The notes: generated by a model not told the origin, from the letters alone. A stretch of DNA of 53,039 nt from Saccoglossus kowalevskii (GCF_000003605.2 NW_003121912.1:312765-365803); one strand, 5' to 3'. Positions 38,389-50,556 are shown, numbered from the stretch's first letter. Made by a program: numbers and translations.

Positions 38389-38396
38389 TGACGTCA
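38389..38396. promoter_or_regulatory. CRE palindrome TGACGTCA
   Basis: A perfect TGACGTCA about 1.34 kb upstream of the Brachyury ATG, followed by ATTGTTTAC, a forkhead-like site. Further perfect copies are at 28040-28047, 31383-31390 and 31569-31576. Confidence 0.4.
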
Positions 38397-41300
38397 TTGT
38401 TTACTATTAATGTAAATATGAATGTGTCGAGTTGCCGAAGCAAGTTCATGATGGGCAAGATGGTCTTTTTTCTAGACAAAAGATTTTCCGTGGAAATCAC
38501 CTTCATCGATGTTGTGGAGTATGAATAAAATCCAGATATTTTTGTTTTTATACCTTATAGGGGCTGTGGTGGTCGCGCATCGTGTGCACGAATTTCATGT
38601 AAATAAACAATGTATTTTACACGCGTTGTATACGTCGCTATGAGTCTCACATCGAACAGGACGCGGCACGACGACTGTCGCACTTTAACCAATACGGGTA
38701 TTGGAATGATTCGCTTATGTATTTGGCATCATTTTTTTTAAATAGGTATCATACTTCTTTTACACAGAATCGACACATGGTGAAGTATAACAATGAAAAC
38801 AAACCGAGATTTGTTGATTTACACGAAAACACATCAAATCCGTTTATAAATATAATCAACCACAGACCCTGGGTTATAGAGGGAATGTGAATCAACCATA
38901 GAAGGTGTTTCAAATCAATTCGATCAGCGGTTATGCAGACTGGAGAATAGCGACAACACAAAAATTGATTTTATTATTTATTATTATGAAGACTTTCGTT
39001 AAGTGTTTCTCGTCAACGACGAAGTGTGATTTTACGGATATGGTCCCTGCACCGAGTGCGGGTAACAGTTGATCTCATTGCGTCGGTGTATGTCGACCTT
39101 TGAAGACCGGCCGCCAAATTGTCACGTTTCTGTAAACCGTTTATCAGTGCTTTCAAGACAAATTCGCAGAAGCTGACGTTATCGACATAGTGAACATATT
39201 CTCGTGGTCCCGAGAAAATGTTAAGATCGATGCTTTGTAGGTTTCGATCCTAACAAAAACGTCGTGAAATGATTACATGAATGCCATCACAGGATACCGT
39301 CACATTCCGTGATTTGAAGTGTCGATCACCTAATCAGAGAAAAAAAGAAAAACACATTCCGAAAGACAGTGGATTGTATTTCGACTCACTAAATACATAG
39401 TTGTTAATTTGTTACTTTTGTCTCAGTGCAGTTTGTTTTTTATTGTCTTAGGAGGGTGTGGTTGTATTTCGTATATTTGTATAATGAATGTGCATCTTTG
39501 GTCCTTCATTTCTAAAAAAAACAAAAAAACTGATAATTCTAAATTGAACAAATAAATGCTTTGATTGACGATGTTACCGTGATCTCCATCAACGCGACCA
39601 CTACGAATGAGCATGAAATTAAATAATCCATAATTCAACCACGCATCGCATACTAGTAGTTTTGAAATAGGTGGGTTGGGATTTATTTCCCACTATCGGA
39701 AATGGCCGATATAGCACAATCACAAGGAAAAAGGATCAGTGAATTATCATTCATGTTACGTTTATACCTTGTTGTGATATACGGTTATATTAAATCTCAC
39801 ATGGTCCGATCTTACCGACGTTTTATGTCGGTTAGTTTTTCCATTAGTAAGTAAGAATTGTCCCTATTGTCGCCACGGCGACGCGTGTCATGGAACACAG
39901 CGATATTAACATTTTGAGCTCAACATAGGGTAAATTTGTCCGCATTTTCTGTAATTTTCACTGAATTCGATCGTAATATTGGATTAAACAGATAAAATAT
40001 TACATTGCTTTTAGTTTTTGTCACAAATACTCCTCAAAATTTTCTGTAGACAAAGCAGACTACAACTTGGAACTATTTGTGGACGGTGTCTTAAGTAACT
40101 TGATTTTGGTCACGGTGTTTAAAGGGTTATGAGCAAAACGCGATACACTAAGTTAGAAACGGCGTTAAGTGCGCAAATGTCGTGTAACATGCGTGTAAAT
40201 TAAGTTACTGTACTTTTTTATCGGGTTACGAAAATCATTCAATTCTTGATCCAGACACCTTCGTGCAATAGGATTTCGTACATGTGTCAAAAGCATTCCG
40301 AGACTATTATTCGTGTATGGCGTGTGCTTTGATCCATCACAATAGACACAACTATTTTTTAATTAATTGATATTCCCAAAAATGATAATTCTATGATAAT
40401 CTTGATAATTTGTAACTATACGCCACTGTCGATAATTGTATTTACATCTCTCTACTATACTGTAAATCGACAAATTTTTTTACGTGTAAGTTTCAACTTT
40501 TGAAAAAAGGGATGACACGAATTTCAAAATTCAAACAATGTAATTATGACCACGCATTGAACTTACGGGATGAAATTGACACAGAGATACATGCCTTCGA
40601 CGTTAAGTTTTATTCAACATTGTCAGAGAATGTGACATTGATTAGAAAAATGAAATAGACTACTAGAAAATAACAAATAAATTCAGAAACCTTCAGAAGT
40701 TGTCATTAATGTGCATTTAGATGATTTTGAATTATAGAAACGTGACGTGTAGTTGCACTTTTAGCTGATATTCGTGTGAAAATCAACATCATTTCATTAA
40801 TCCGAGCAAACTATGAAGCAACGTCCAATTAAAGTTATTGTTTGCGTTCTAGTATCGAGAAATACACATATCGCAAAAGTCGCGTGTACATGACAAAAAA
40901 CGACTAGCTTCGATTAATTGTCCAATAAATTGGACGATTCTGCAAATTTATATCACAGATGACCTTTGGAACTCACTGTCACAAAAGTTTACCTAGTTTA
41001 TACGTATATTGTAACATAAGGGATTGGGAATTATAATTATAATTTTTCGCGGAGGTTAGAAACGGCCGAATCCATATGTACTTGTGATATATTTATCGAA
41101 TATATACATAAGAGTTTCACATACTAGTATTTTGGCATGATCAACTAAGATTTTTATTTTCTGTTTGTGAATTATATTTTGTGTTGACTTTGTAAGGACT
41201 CAAATTCAGACGAACACACAACAATCTCTTTACGTATTCAACGTTGTGTTCAGTGTGGGCTGTGCTGGGCAGGCGGACAGGTTTGCTGAGAGACGCGAGG

Positions 41301-43291
41301 CGCAGTATCTTCCTCCAAATACAAGAGCTGTTTTTTTCAAACGAAACCAGCGTAAGTTAGAAATGCGCACCGTAAATGCGACAACACTGCTTATATTTGT
41401 CGCCTATTTTTTAATCGTCAAACTCGTCGATTACATTTGTTGGCGAGCGAGAAACTTATAAACAAACCGCATAGCCTACGCTGTGTCGTTTCAAATAAAC
41501 ACACTTGTATATTACATTCCCTGAATGAAAATGTCTAAAAGTATTCCGCATCATGAAAAAAAAAAAACGATTGGTTAACCACAGAATGGCAGCACATATA
41601 CAAAGGATTAATCAGTACATGTGCCAATGTATATATCTAGTACAGGCAGCTGCATGTGATAATGATATTTTTATTTTAATCTTTAATTAACTTGAAATGT
41701 TGTTATATGAAATCAGCTAACACCCAGTCAAAAGCTGACATTCAGAAGCATACATACTATACCGGCAGTTATTCTCTATGAAATATCTTAATTATAACAT
41801 GATAATATGCAAATTGATTCGCGAGATTTGAATGCACATTTTCATTGTGTAAATCGCGACTCTGAGCACCATGAAACAACAAGTTAGAAATTGGCTATAT
41901 ATCTAGAAAATATCCCCCGTATATCCCCAAATCTCGCACCATTTTTAGCTAAACATACAAAATCTGTAAGTTCGAGCCAAAGATCACAATGACACTTCAG
42001 TGATAGTTTTAAAACAGTCGTTCTAACACTATCTAACTCAGCATTCGTTTGTAACTTATCATAATAGACACAACAGATACACGGTCAACGAAATAGCGTA
42101 GGAGATCGTTACAATCATTACCCAATCAGTAGAGAAACAGAAAGTCGCCTTACTTTGATGCCATTGTTTCCCTGGTACGCTTTTTTTCTTTCGGGTTGTC
42201 GTATTCGCTGGCGGCCACTTTCAAAGTTCTTTCTTTGTCATGTAGCCAATTAACACTATTTTAAAGCCCAAATGTGCAAAGATATATATGCAATGTATGT
42301 GAGACAGGAGACGCGACCGTCTCGCGGGCGATAGACTTTCTAGAATAGACCGACTGAGGGCGCTTCAATGAAAAGAATTGGCACACGTTCGCGAACAATT
42401 GCTTCTCGCGGTATCACCAGATTACGTGTTTGAGGGCAGTGTTTGGAATCTAGAGAGACTACTCATTGTAAGTATGAAACGGAATAAGACGTTTTTGCTT
42501 ATACTATACATTAATTACGCAAAAACCTTGAATGATTGATTATAGTCCAATCTAGACCCGATTCCCGGCCTATGTTTCACGAGTACAATATCGGACACCA
42601 ACGGGCACCAGAGAGATAGAATAGTGTAGCAGCAAAAGACAGGCGCAAGTCTAAGCCACATTTTTGTAGATTTCTCATGGCGCTCTGTAGTGAATACCAA
42701 ATTCTCTCTGTGTTTTTGTTTTTGTTTGATGTATACTGCCACCGCATCCTGTAGCTAACTGAACAATGTACCGTTATTGTCCACTTGTCACTTGAAATGG
42801 TGATGGTGGTGTGATTTTAATTATGTCTTAGTTTCGAGAATTCCAGCGAGTGAAGTGTGGTATGTTTAATATGAATGACACGTTTATAGTTAGATAGAAC
42901 GAAGTAACACCATCATAGGTGGCGCTCTACAGTGTTCTACTACCTAAGCCTCATTTGCATGCAACATTCTCAACAACCACGTGCATTTATTCCCTATAAT
43001 ATAGTATATTATTGCGTTTTTGAAAGATTAGTTGTGTGAGCAGTGCCACATTTGCTAGAACATTTGCAACCTCTCTTTGCAAATTGTGATATTCTGGAAA
43101 TTGGATCCTCGTAGTTTTGTCAGTGTTTCAAACAAATATGTAAAGGGAGTGGTAAAGACCTAGTGAATATAGGCTCTACAGATGTTCACGTTCACGACTT
43201 AAAAAGGCTAAAGAGTGAGTGAATATACGTTACAAACAACTAAATTATTCAAGAACTCAAAATTAAAAAACAAAAGATTTTGACAATAATA

Positions 43292-43305
43292 TCTCTAGGT
43301 GGCGC
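43292..43305 (+). promoter_or_regulatory. Candidate CTCF-type site
   Basis: TCTCTAGGTGGCGC fits 12 of 14 positions of CCASYAGRKGGCRS, including the whole AGGTGGCGC core. A second AGGTGGCGC core is at about 42917-42925 with poorer flanks. Confidence 0.3.
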
Positions 43306-43567
43306 CCCGCTGCATGGATAATTTAGACGTGTTTTATCAATTACTGCACATAACATACACCAAACTTACAAACATTGTTTACATTTGTCGCGACTTTAAT
43401 TTGTAGAATGTATGTGAACATATACCATCATTCATATTTTTAGTCTATTCAATCCACTAGGATATTGTAACAGTTTGTGTTTGGGTTAGAAACAAACGAT
43501 TTTTGACGAGTGTCAGCCGAAACCGAGAAAAAAAAACATCTTTTCGGTTGTCGAGGGAAAGCCGTGG

Positions 43568-43587
43568 TGTGACGTGACGTGACGTGA
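43568..43587 (+). repeat. Short GTGAC tandem with CRE half-sites
   Basis: GTGACGTGACGTGACGTGA: three and a half tandem GTGAC units, each creating a TGACGTG half-CRE. Confidence 0.6.
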
Positions 43588-46500
43588 AGCTAGGCGTTAA
43601 TATGTTGCTCACGAGTGTCTGTTCGATTTACGCACTTTGATTTACCTTGTCGTTTATACGCTCCTATTCACTTTTTTCAAGAGGCTGATTTGCGTCATCC
43701 TGTGTTTAAACAGTTCAATTGCTCAAATTGTGCGTGATTTTTGGTCACCAACCGTTAGATTTACAAATTCAGCCGTTCTGGAAATCCATATAAAGATATT
43801 TCCTGTCTGCTAATTTAACCTATTGAATTATTAAATTGGTCGATAGACACGTCTGGTGCCATTGAATAGGAACAGTAATCCACGCAAAATCCAACTTTTG
43901 TAACAACGTGCTAGCCGGCCGTCCAATTAACACCACCAATTTGGGACGGTACGTGTGTCCAGGACGGTGGCTGCTAGACTATAAATATATGGACTCGGAG
44001 GTCATCCATTCGTGACTAAAATATAACTGCCATAAATGGTGTGAACATTGTAATCGCGACTACTAAAATTGGTCAAGACACAACCGTTTTTCAGTATATA
44101 CCAACGAGAATTAAAACACATATAGTTTTAAGTCTATGTGCAAACTGGAATGTACCCTTTTTCTATTTTTACAGGCTGATTATATCGTTATACATGTCAT
44201 TACGTCATCGTGTTTCAGCTGTATCCCACCATGGAACTATAGTTCCATGATCCCACGTATTTGTATTGAGTAATGTTATTCTACAGTCATTCAGTGTGGT
44301 GCAAATTGATATCGAAATACGTGACAAAAATAATTGATAAATATATAATTTATGATAAATGGCCATACCATACATGACATGTACGAAAAGACAATCAAAA
44401 TAAATCAAATTAAGAAAAATAACTGAATTTTATCAGATGGGTGACGCGATCAGTGGAAATTTTAGCAAAAATGTGGGGAGGCTTTCGAGTTCCTCGGTTT
44501 CGGTCGTGAAATTCAGTCTTCAGCCCGAGCGATGATTCAAATTAATGGTGGGTCCCATGTTTTAATCTGACCACGTGTGTATCAGTAGGTACATACAATT
44601 CTCTATTTATGAATAACTTTATATTTTAGTGTTCTAACTAAATATTGATATATGTTGTATACGTATTACCCAAATCGGTATATCGATGTATAAAGTTAGA
44701 AAAATGTATCGATAATGGAAATTTTATAATGATTACTTTTCTTACATTTTTATATTCTTATATACTTTTATATTTTCACAGCCCGTATTTACTGGATCGC
44801 TACAATGTACATATATTTTACGTGCCAAAACTGAGCCACCCACATATCCTTCATATATGTCTGGTGCATTTGACCTCTAATGTGCGAGGAAATCCGCGCG
44901 AGACCCAATAAACAAGGCAATTCATGAACAACCAGACGCATATCAAACGTGCCAGTCGACCACCCCTTTTTTTTAGTTGAACAATCAACACCTCCTATCT
45001 ACTGTTTGACACGATCCGTAAAACCTTGTCGGACTTAGAGTGTCGTGAAAAGATTGCGGGTGATGGAGTTAACCCCTCAGCCTCTTCCCCACTGTCTAGA
45101 TCAATTGTTGACTATTCATTCACACAGACGTGTTATCACATCGGTTGTCAGAGCTTATGAGTGCAATAATGAGTTGTTAGGTACAATTTCTATTGATATA
45201 TATTACATAGAATTTTAATAAATCTAGCTTGAACCACATCTCAGTGTTAACGTAAATATGTGAAGGCCTCCCCTTACATCTTCGTCAGCCAAGGTTCATT
45301 TATTCGGCTATCTGCTCCATGGATGTTCGGTTGCAACGAAACCGTGCGAATCGGACGTATTGCATTGAATTTCCCATTTTTTGAAATAATCACATCATGC
45401 ACTACTTATAACGTTTTCGTGGTGGTTATTCAACTGTTGATAGTATCTTCATTTTACAGTGCGTTATTCTATAACGTATTTATTTATTTATTAATTTATT
45501 TGTTTTTTTTGTTTGTTTGTTTGAATAGTATATACATATATCGGGCGTACCGAATCCCATGTACAGTACACATTGTACGATAAAAGTTCGGTTGGCGCAC
45601 TACAAGTGGTTTAGATGAAATAGCAGGTGTGTTATTATTGAACACATTTACCTTCTTCCATGAATTCCACACAGTGGATTCATACTCTTCTGTGAACTAA
45701 GGAAATATACGGCATTTTCAAAGGATGTGCATGACGAAAACCGTGACTGTTCTATTTTATGAAGCTGTATTTACGATAAACGAAATGGAATCAGATAACT
45801 GTCACAGTACAAATCATAACTACTCCCGATTTTTAAACTACGACACGCTTTTTAAAGCGGTGTTAGGAACGGTATAGTTCAAATTTATAGTTGACTTTTT
45901 GTTGGTAAACGAAATTACATGTCATTTACGGATGTTTAGATCTGGTTAACATGCATGACACCATGAAGACAATATAAAGCTTGAAAATTAAATAAATATT
46001 GTCTATCAATGCAATCTGTCGAAAAGTTTGCATCGTCAGCGTCAGGAGTCATTAACATAAATGATAAATATTAATGGCACTTCAGAGCACGCTGAACACT
46101 AGTCTGAACATTGATTGTCTACAGCTCTGAGAACGCATAATCAAATAAGATTTAATAGTGTCGGATGCTTCCACTAAAACCATCTAATGGTCCAAACATT
46201 AAGCCTGTAATTCAGGGATTTGAAGGCCTTACTAAAATTTGTGTACACACGGTGAACTTGAAGACTAGAGGTAAAACATTCTGTTAGACAATCAACATAG
46301 CTTACAAGATAGCATACTTTGTGTGGTTTAATACAAACTTATTGTAAGTTATAAATAAACTATTTATTGTGATTTAACAAATCGTTGTAAATAACTTTAA
46401 GTTTAACGTTAGGGCATTATTTCATAAGGTAGGTTTTATTTAGTGTCTCAAAATTACAATGTATATATCTTATGGCTTTTCCTGGTATGCATGGAAGATG

Positions 46501-46720
46501 AAGGTGAATCCCCTCCCTTTCCCGGATGATGAGCGACACGTTAACTTTTAAACCACACTCCGGATTATTGAATGCCTAATATTACTAAAGTGATATTAAT
46601 ATTTAGTCACGCTAATCTTATAGACCATAGTTACCCGGATCCATCCTTATCGCAATAGGTTGATCCAATCGTTTACACAGTGCGCCACCAGCGGTAAATT
46701 GGTCTAAGTGTACACAACGA

Positions 46721-46734
46721 CCACTAGATGGTGC
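46721..46734 (+). promoter_or_regulatory. Candidate CTCF-type site
   Basis: CCACTAGATGGTGC fits 13 of 14 positions of CCASYAGRKGGCRS. It lies between Brachyury and the Ig genes. Confidence 0.35.
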
Positions 46735-47000
46735 TGCTTATCCGTCAATCCACAGGTGATTGTAATGGTTACAATAACAGTATGTAGTCTACTGCTTTGC
46801 GTGGATTTAAAGCATGGAGTGTGAACGCGGCTAATTTTTGTAGTATATTAATATCGGCTAAAGAAAGTAATTGCACAGAGTGTTTGAAACATGGTGTAGC
46901 AATGTGTTGGAATGTAGTGGATGATAGAATGGCGAAAAAACTACACACTTAAAAAACTTCATGTTTATCTTTTATCTCTCTGCTTCCATAGAGCAAACAC

Positions 47001-47074
47001 ATTCTATTCTATTCTATTCTATTCTATTCTATTCTATTCTATTCTATTCTATTTTATTCTATTCTATTCTATTA
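47001..47074. repeat. (ATTCT)n microsatellite
   Basis: About 15 tandem ATTCT units with a single interruption (ATTTT). Confidence 0.98.
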
Positions 47075-47299
47075 TCCTGCAATCGTATATAAAATAGGAC
47101 CGTGGTATCGTTGGAAACGTGTTCCTGTCCTTGCCCGTGGGCGATTACGCCATAACTACCTCATATTACAATAGCTCGACTACGGGACACACATCAGTTC
47201 ATTTCATTAGTCAACATCCTCACTATCCCTTTTCTTTCAGAGAATTGTACATTTATAGTCTCTATATCACATTCGGTGCTGACGTGTAGGTGATTTGTG

Positions 47300-47469
47300 T
47301 AATCCTGCGGCTGATCTGCACTGGCTCGGAAGATGAATTCTGATTGGCTAAAAAAAACAAAAAAACTTGTGGCGTTGAATGCACGTTCATTGTCAGTATT
47401 GTTATGCAAATTCAAACTAGCTAATCATTTACAACCTTCCGAGCCAGTGCAGATTAGCCCTAATCCTGC
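47300..47469. mobile_element. MITE with 24-bp inverted ends and 9-bp target duplication
   Basis: The left arm 47309-47332 (GGCTGATCTGCACTGGCTCG then GAAG) and the right arm 47436-47459 are inverted with one mismatch. TAATCCTGC flanks both sides (47300-47308 and 47461-47469). The whole element is about 152 bases. A 9-base duplication points to a Mutator-like element; an 8-base hAT duplication is the alternative. Confidence 0.85.
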
Positions 47470-48292
47470 AAAGACAAACAAAAGAACGTGACGTAATCAG
47501 TGAAGCCCCAATCACACACACCTATACGCTCCAAGTTATGAATATTCATCTTGAATTTGTGATGATTTAAAACAGCATTTGTGATAAGTATTTGCAAAAA
47601 AAAGGTCGCATGGGTCACGCTATGTGGACACATATCACAGTTCTAGCTTAACATATACAATGTACACATCAAAGTTTTACAACAAAGCTTTTACTATGGT
47701 TCAGTGCGTGTTTCAACACGACTACTTTGTGTGTGAATGGTCCAATCGGTATGAGTCATTGGGTGGAGACGTCTCCGATAAAGTGAACTCTGACACCAAG
47801 CTCTTACTTCGTTTTACATTCTAAATACATGTACTAGTATACTGTTTCACTTCACATACGTATTGGCAATGGTGAACCAGAACCCGGACCGCTCTCTGAT
47901 GTGATCTGTAACCAGTTGGCACTTCACAATTTTGGTTTGATGAAGAGTGGTTATAAACAAATTTGTCACGTGGCTAATCTACAATTCTCTATAAAAATAA
48001 AATTGTGGTAACCGAAATTGTGACACCGTTCGGGGTCAAAACGGTATAGGGGAAACGTTTTCCCTTGAACAATTTGGCTAACCCTGGAACTAAAAGTTGG
48101 TATACACTGTAAACTGTCAACCAAGCTAGGTTCAGAATATATATTATATATTTAATTATGTTTCTGTGAATTTCTTTGTGAACAAATTACGGATAAGTAC
48201 TGTTCCGTTTTCATTTTCACTCCCCGCGCCAGTTGAATTAACTAACCCTTGACCTTTTCTTGGTTTTCCGGATGTCACAACAATACACTGAG

Positions 48293-48302
48293 TATTTAAA
48301 TA
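48293..48302 (+). promoter_or_regulatory. Possible TATA box of the first Ig gene
   Basis: TATTTAAATA about 50-60 bases before the candidate start codons at 48353 and 48362. If used, it gives a leader of only about 30 bases and makes the intronless reading straightforward. Confidence 0.3.
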
Positions 48303-48361
48303 ACTTTCACCTTACAGAATACCACAACTTCACAGAACACAGCTTCCCCGTGATGGTAGTC

Positions 48362-50239
48362 ATGTATCGAGCGGCGTTCTTACTGCTGGGCTACATGCGA
48401 CTGCATTATGTTACGGCAGTCTTTTTTATTCAAGAACCACAGAATGTGACTATGTCCGAAGGTGAAAACCGCGAACTGAGCTGTAAACTGGCCGGATTAC
48501 AGGCTGCGATGAAAGTGTCCTGGACTAAAAACGGTATCACAATAAGCGATAACTATTTGATTAGAGCAGAATCGACTACATCGACTCAACTCTTGCACTT
48601 AAGTATCGTTGGTAGTTTTTCCATTGGACAATATAATTTACTGATAAAAGACGCCAGTGTTACTGAAGAGGGGAGTTACCGGTGTGTTGTTGCCGCGGCT
48701 GAGAACGACTTTGTTTTGAAGACATCTCGCGCGGCATCGGTCTCGGTACTGATCGCACCGAAGATGTCCCCGATGTGCAGCATCACACCGCCCATCTTAC
48801 CTTCTCAGGATGTTGTACAGGACGATACGTTTGAAGTGCAATGTCAGATAATAACAGAACAACCACCTGTAGAAATTATATGGATAGACGCATATGACAA
48901 CATACACGCCGGTAGTGAAGAGCGTGTAGACCATGTGACGACAAGTAGTTTTAAATGGGTCCCTCAACGACGGGATATGCATATGTCATTCAGTTGTATC
49001 GTCATACATCCTTCCTTGCGCACACCATTGCTATGCTCTCTGGGACCGTTCAATGTCGTTTACAGACCGGTTATATACATGTTTGCAGAAGACGACGCAA
49101 CAGAAGTAGGCAGTTCGGCAACTTTTACCTGCGAGGTCGATTCTAACCCACCTGTCTACGAGTTCTTTTGGACGTACGGTGGAATTCCGATATTTTTAAA
49201 TTCGATGGGTAGTCGGTTCAGTGTACGTGGAGGTCCGAACGGGAAAAGTTGGTTGACGATAGCAGGTGTAGGAGAAGATGATGACGGCGCCTTGATAGCA
49301 TGCCGTGTCCACAATCTACAGGGCGTCACGGAGGCCAATGTAACGTTGAATGTTACCGCCATGATCAACGTAACAGTGGAGTACATCTTGGTGAAACAGG
49401 AGTACGCCACGTTAGTTCTCTTCACATGTCATGCAAGATCGATAGTCGAACCACTGCACTACACGTGGTTTTACAACGACGAAAATCTCAATAATTCGGG
49501 AAAATTTAATGTGTTGTATATGGGATCGGCATTGTTGGTTTCGAATCTGTCTAAAGTTGATATCGGCGCGAACGTCACATGTATCGCATCAAACACGCTT
49601 TCTGAGGCCGATGATACAACTGTCTTAGTCGTTGACGCCGACACCTTGACTAAGATATCACAAGAATGGAGACATATAGATAGAAATGATACACTGATTA
49701 AAATTGCTCTATTTATCAGCGGTTTTATAATGGGAGCCATAATTATCGGTATTCTAGAATTTCTAACATTGAAAAGGGTAAGACGTTTGAGTCAAACTCC
49801 GAAGAATCGTAACACGCGAGGCAACCAAAGTGGCACCATCTTCGTCCAACCAGAACCGGAAAATAATCTAAACAGACGGAACTTGTCCTCACTTAACCTC
49901 ACCTATGACGACACCGATTCGTTAGGATACATTCAGCCAATCGGAGACAGTTCATCAGGAGCTAACAGCACGTTGCCCGGAAGAGCAAAACCATATATGC
50001 CGCATCATCTTAACCTCACCTATGACGACACCGATTCGTTGGGGTACATTCAGCCAATCGGAGACAGTGCCTCGGGGGCTAACAGCACGTTGCCTGGAAG
50101 AGCAAAACCATATATGGACATTGACCAGTCGATGGTAGGGGTGAATAGCGACTACCAGAAACTAAATAACACGGAAAAACAGCTGGGAGCTGTGGCTAAG
50201 AAAGTGGCGATGCTTGAGTATGATAACAGAACTAAATGA
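48362..50239 (+). CDS. Intronless four-Ig-domain membrane receptor with tyrosine-motif tail
   Basis: One uninterrupted frame of 625 codons from 48362; an in-frame ATG at 48353 (3 residues longer) is also possible, and 48362 is preferred because the downstream paralogue also starts MYRA. Order: signal peptide (about 1-22); Ig1 with C41, W54 and C108 (GSYRC); Ig2 with C161, W174 and C212; Ig3 with C257, W270 and C314; Ig4 with C356, W369 and C407; a membrane segment (about 446-470) with the stop-transfer KRVRR; and a cytoplasmic tail of about 150 residues. The tail holds a tandem 39-residue cassette with TYDDTDSLGYIQP (Y515/Y523 and Y554/Y562), an ITIM-type SDYQKL (Y598) and a Grb2-type YDN (Y620). 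Ig2 resembles the CD80-like C2-set of Kirrel/nectin proteins. The role is inferred: adhesion or immune-type signalling at the cell surface. No ligand or orthologue can be named. Confidence 0.88.
   Translation: MYRAAFLLLGYMRLHYVTAVFFIQEPQNVTMSEGENRELSCKLAGLQAAMKVSWTKNGITISDNYLIRAESTTSTQLLHLSIVGSFSIGQYNLLIKDASVTEEGSYRCVVAAAENDFVLKTSRAASVSVLIAPKMSPMCSITPPILPSQDVVQDDTFEVQCQIITEQPPVEIIWIDAYDNIHAGSEERVDHVTTSSFKWVPQRRDMHMSFSCIVIHPSLRTPLLCSLGPFNVVYRPVIYMFAEDDATEVGSSATFTCEVDSNPPVYEFFWTYGGIPIFLNSMGSRFSVRGGPNGKSWLTIAGVGEDDDGALIACRVHNLQGVTEANVTLNVTAMINVTVEYILVKQEYATLVLFTCHARSIVEPLHYTWFYNDENLNNSGKFNVLYMGSALLVSNLSKVDIGANVTCIASNTLSEADDTTVLVVDADTLTKISQEWRHIDRNDTLIKIALFISGFIMGAIIIGILEFLTLKRVRRLSQTPKNRNTRGNQSGTIFVQPEPENNLNRRNLSSLNLTYDDTDSLGYIQPIGDSSSGANSTLPGRAKPYMPHHLNLTYDDTDSLGYIQPIGDSASGANSTLPGRAKPYMDIDQSMVGVNSDYQKLNNTEKQLGAVAKKVAMLEYDNRTK
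49892..50115 (+). repeat. 117-bp in-frame tandem repeat encoding the tail cassette
   Basis: Unit 1 is 49892-50008 and unit 2 starts at 50009 and runs to about 50115. They share CTTAACCTCACCTATGACGA and differ at about seven bases, mostly third codon positions. The period of 117 bases equals 39 codons. Confidence 0.95.
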
Positions 50240-50283
50240 GAGTCATGATCGTCTGCTATCATGATAATGGCGGGAAGCTTGTG

Positions 50284-50289
50284 AATAAA
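50284..50289 (+). promoter_or_regulatory. Poly(A) signal of the first Ig gene
   Basis: AATAAA 45 bases after the stop codon, immediately followed by a second overlapping AATAAATA. Confidence 0.55.
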
Positions 50290-50435
50290 TAAATATATAT
50301 ATGTCATAATATATCAAGAACTAACATATCATATTCGGAGATGATTAAACTTAACAATAAAAACAATTATCGTTGTTTATTTTATTCATTTTGTTCAGCA
50401 ACTGTTTCATACGGAATAACATGAGACCGAGCCAA

Positions 50436-50556
50436 TCACTACGTTCACGTGGCTGGTTGAATTACTACGCGTGACTGGTCGAATCACCACGCGTGTCTGG
50501 TCTAGTCACTTCATGTGACTGGTCGAACATACACGTGACTGGTTGAATCACTACAC
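50436..50556 (+). repeat. Degenerate 20-26 bp tandem repeat with E-box-like cores
   Basis: About five units of the type TCACTACRYGTGACTGGTYGAA, several containing CACGTG, ACGCGT or CATGTG. They lie about 200 bases after the stop of the first Ig gene and 1.1 kb before the second. Confidence 0.75.

Larger units (their letters stand above)
38210..48292. other. Gene-free tract between Brachyury 5' end and the Ig genes
   Basis: About 10 kb with no convincing coding sequence. It holds a CRE palindrome, CTCF-like motifs, a short TGACG tandem, a T-rich simple repeat (about 45478-45528), a microsatellite and one MITE. The open frames at 41246-41461 and 45260-45583 show no family features. CpG is frequent. 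Confidence 0.55.

Noticed and set aside
41246..41461. 71-codon frame with a hydrophobic stretch
   Set aside because: The hydrophobic segment is short and unsupported; no upstream exon or family match seen.
48260..48361. N-terminal extension of the first Ig gene to 48260
   Set aside because: 48260 is TTG, not ATG. The extension from ATG 48272 places about 30 polar residues before the signal peptide and has no counterpart in the paralogue.
50436..50556. CRISPR-like array
   Set aside because: Units are contiguous and degenerate without spacers, and the DNA is animal nuclear.
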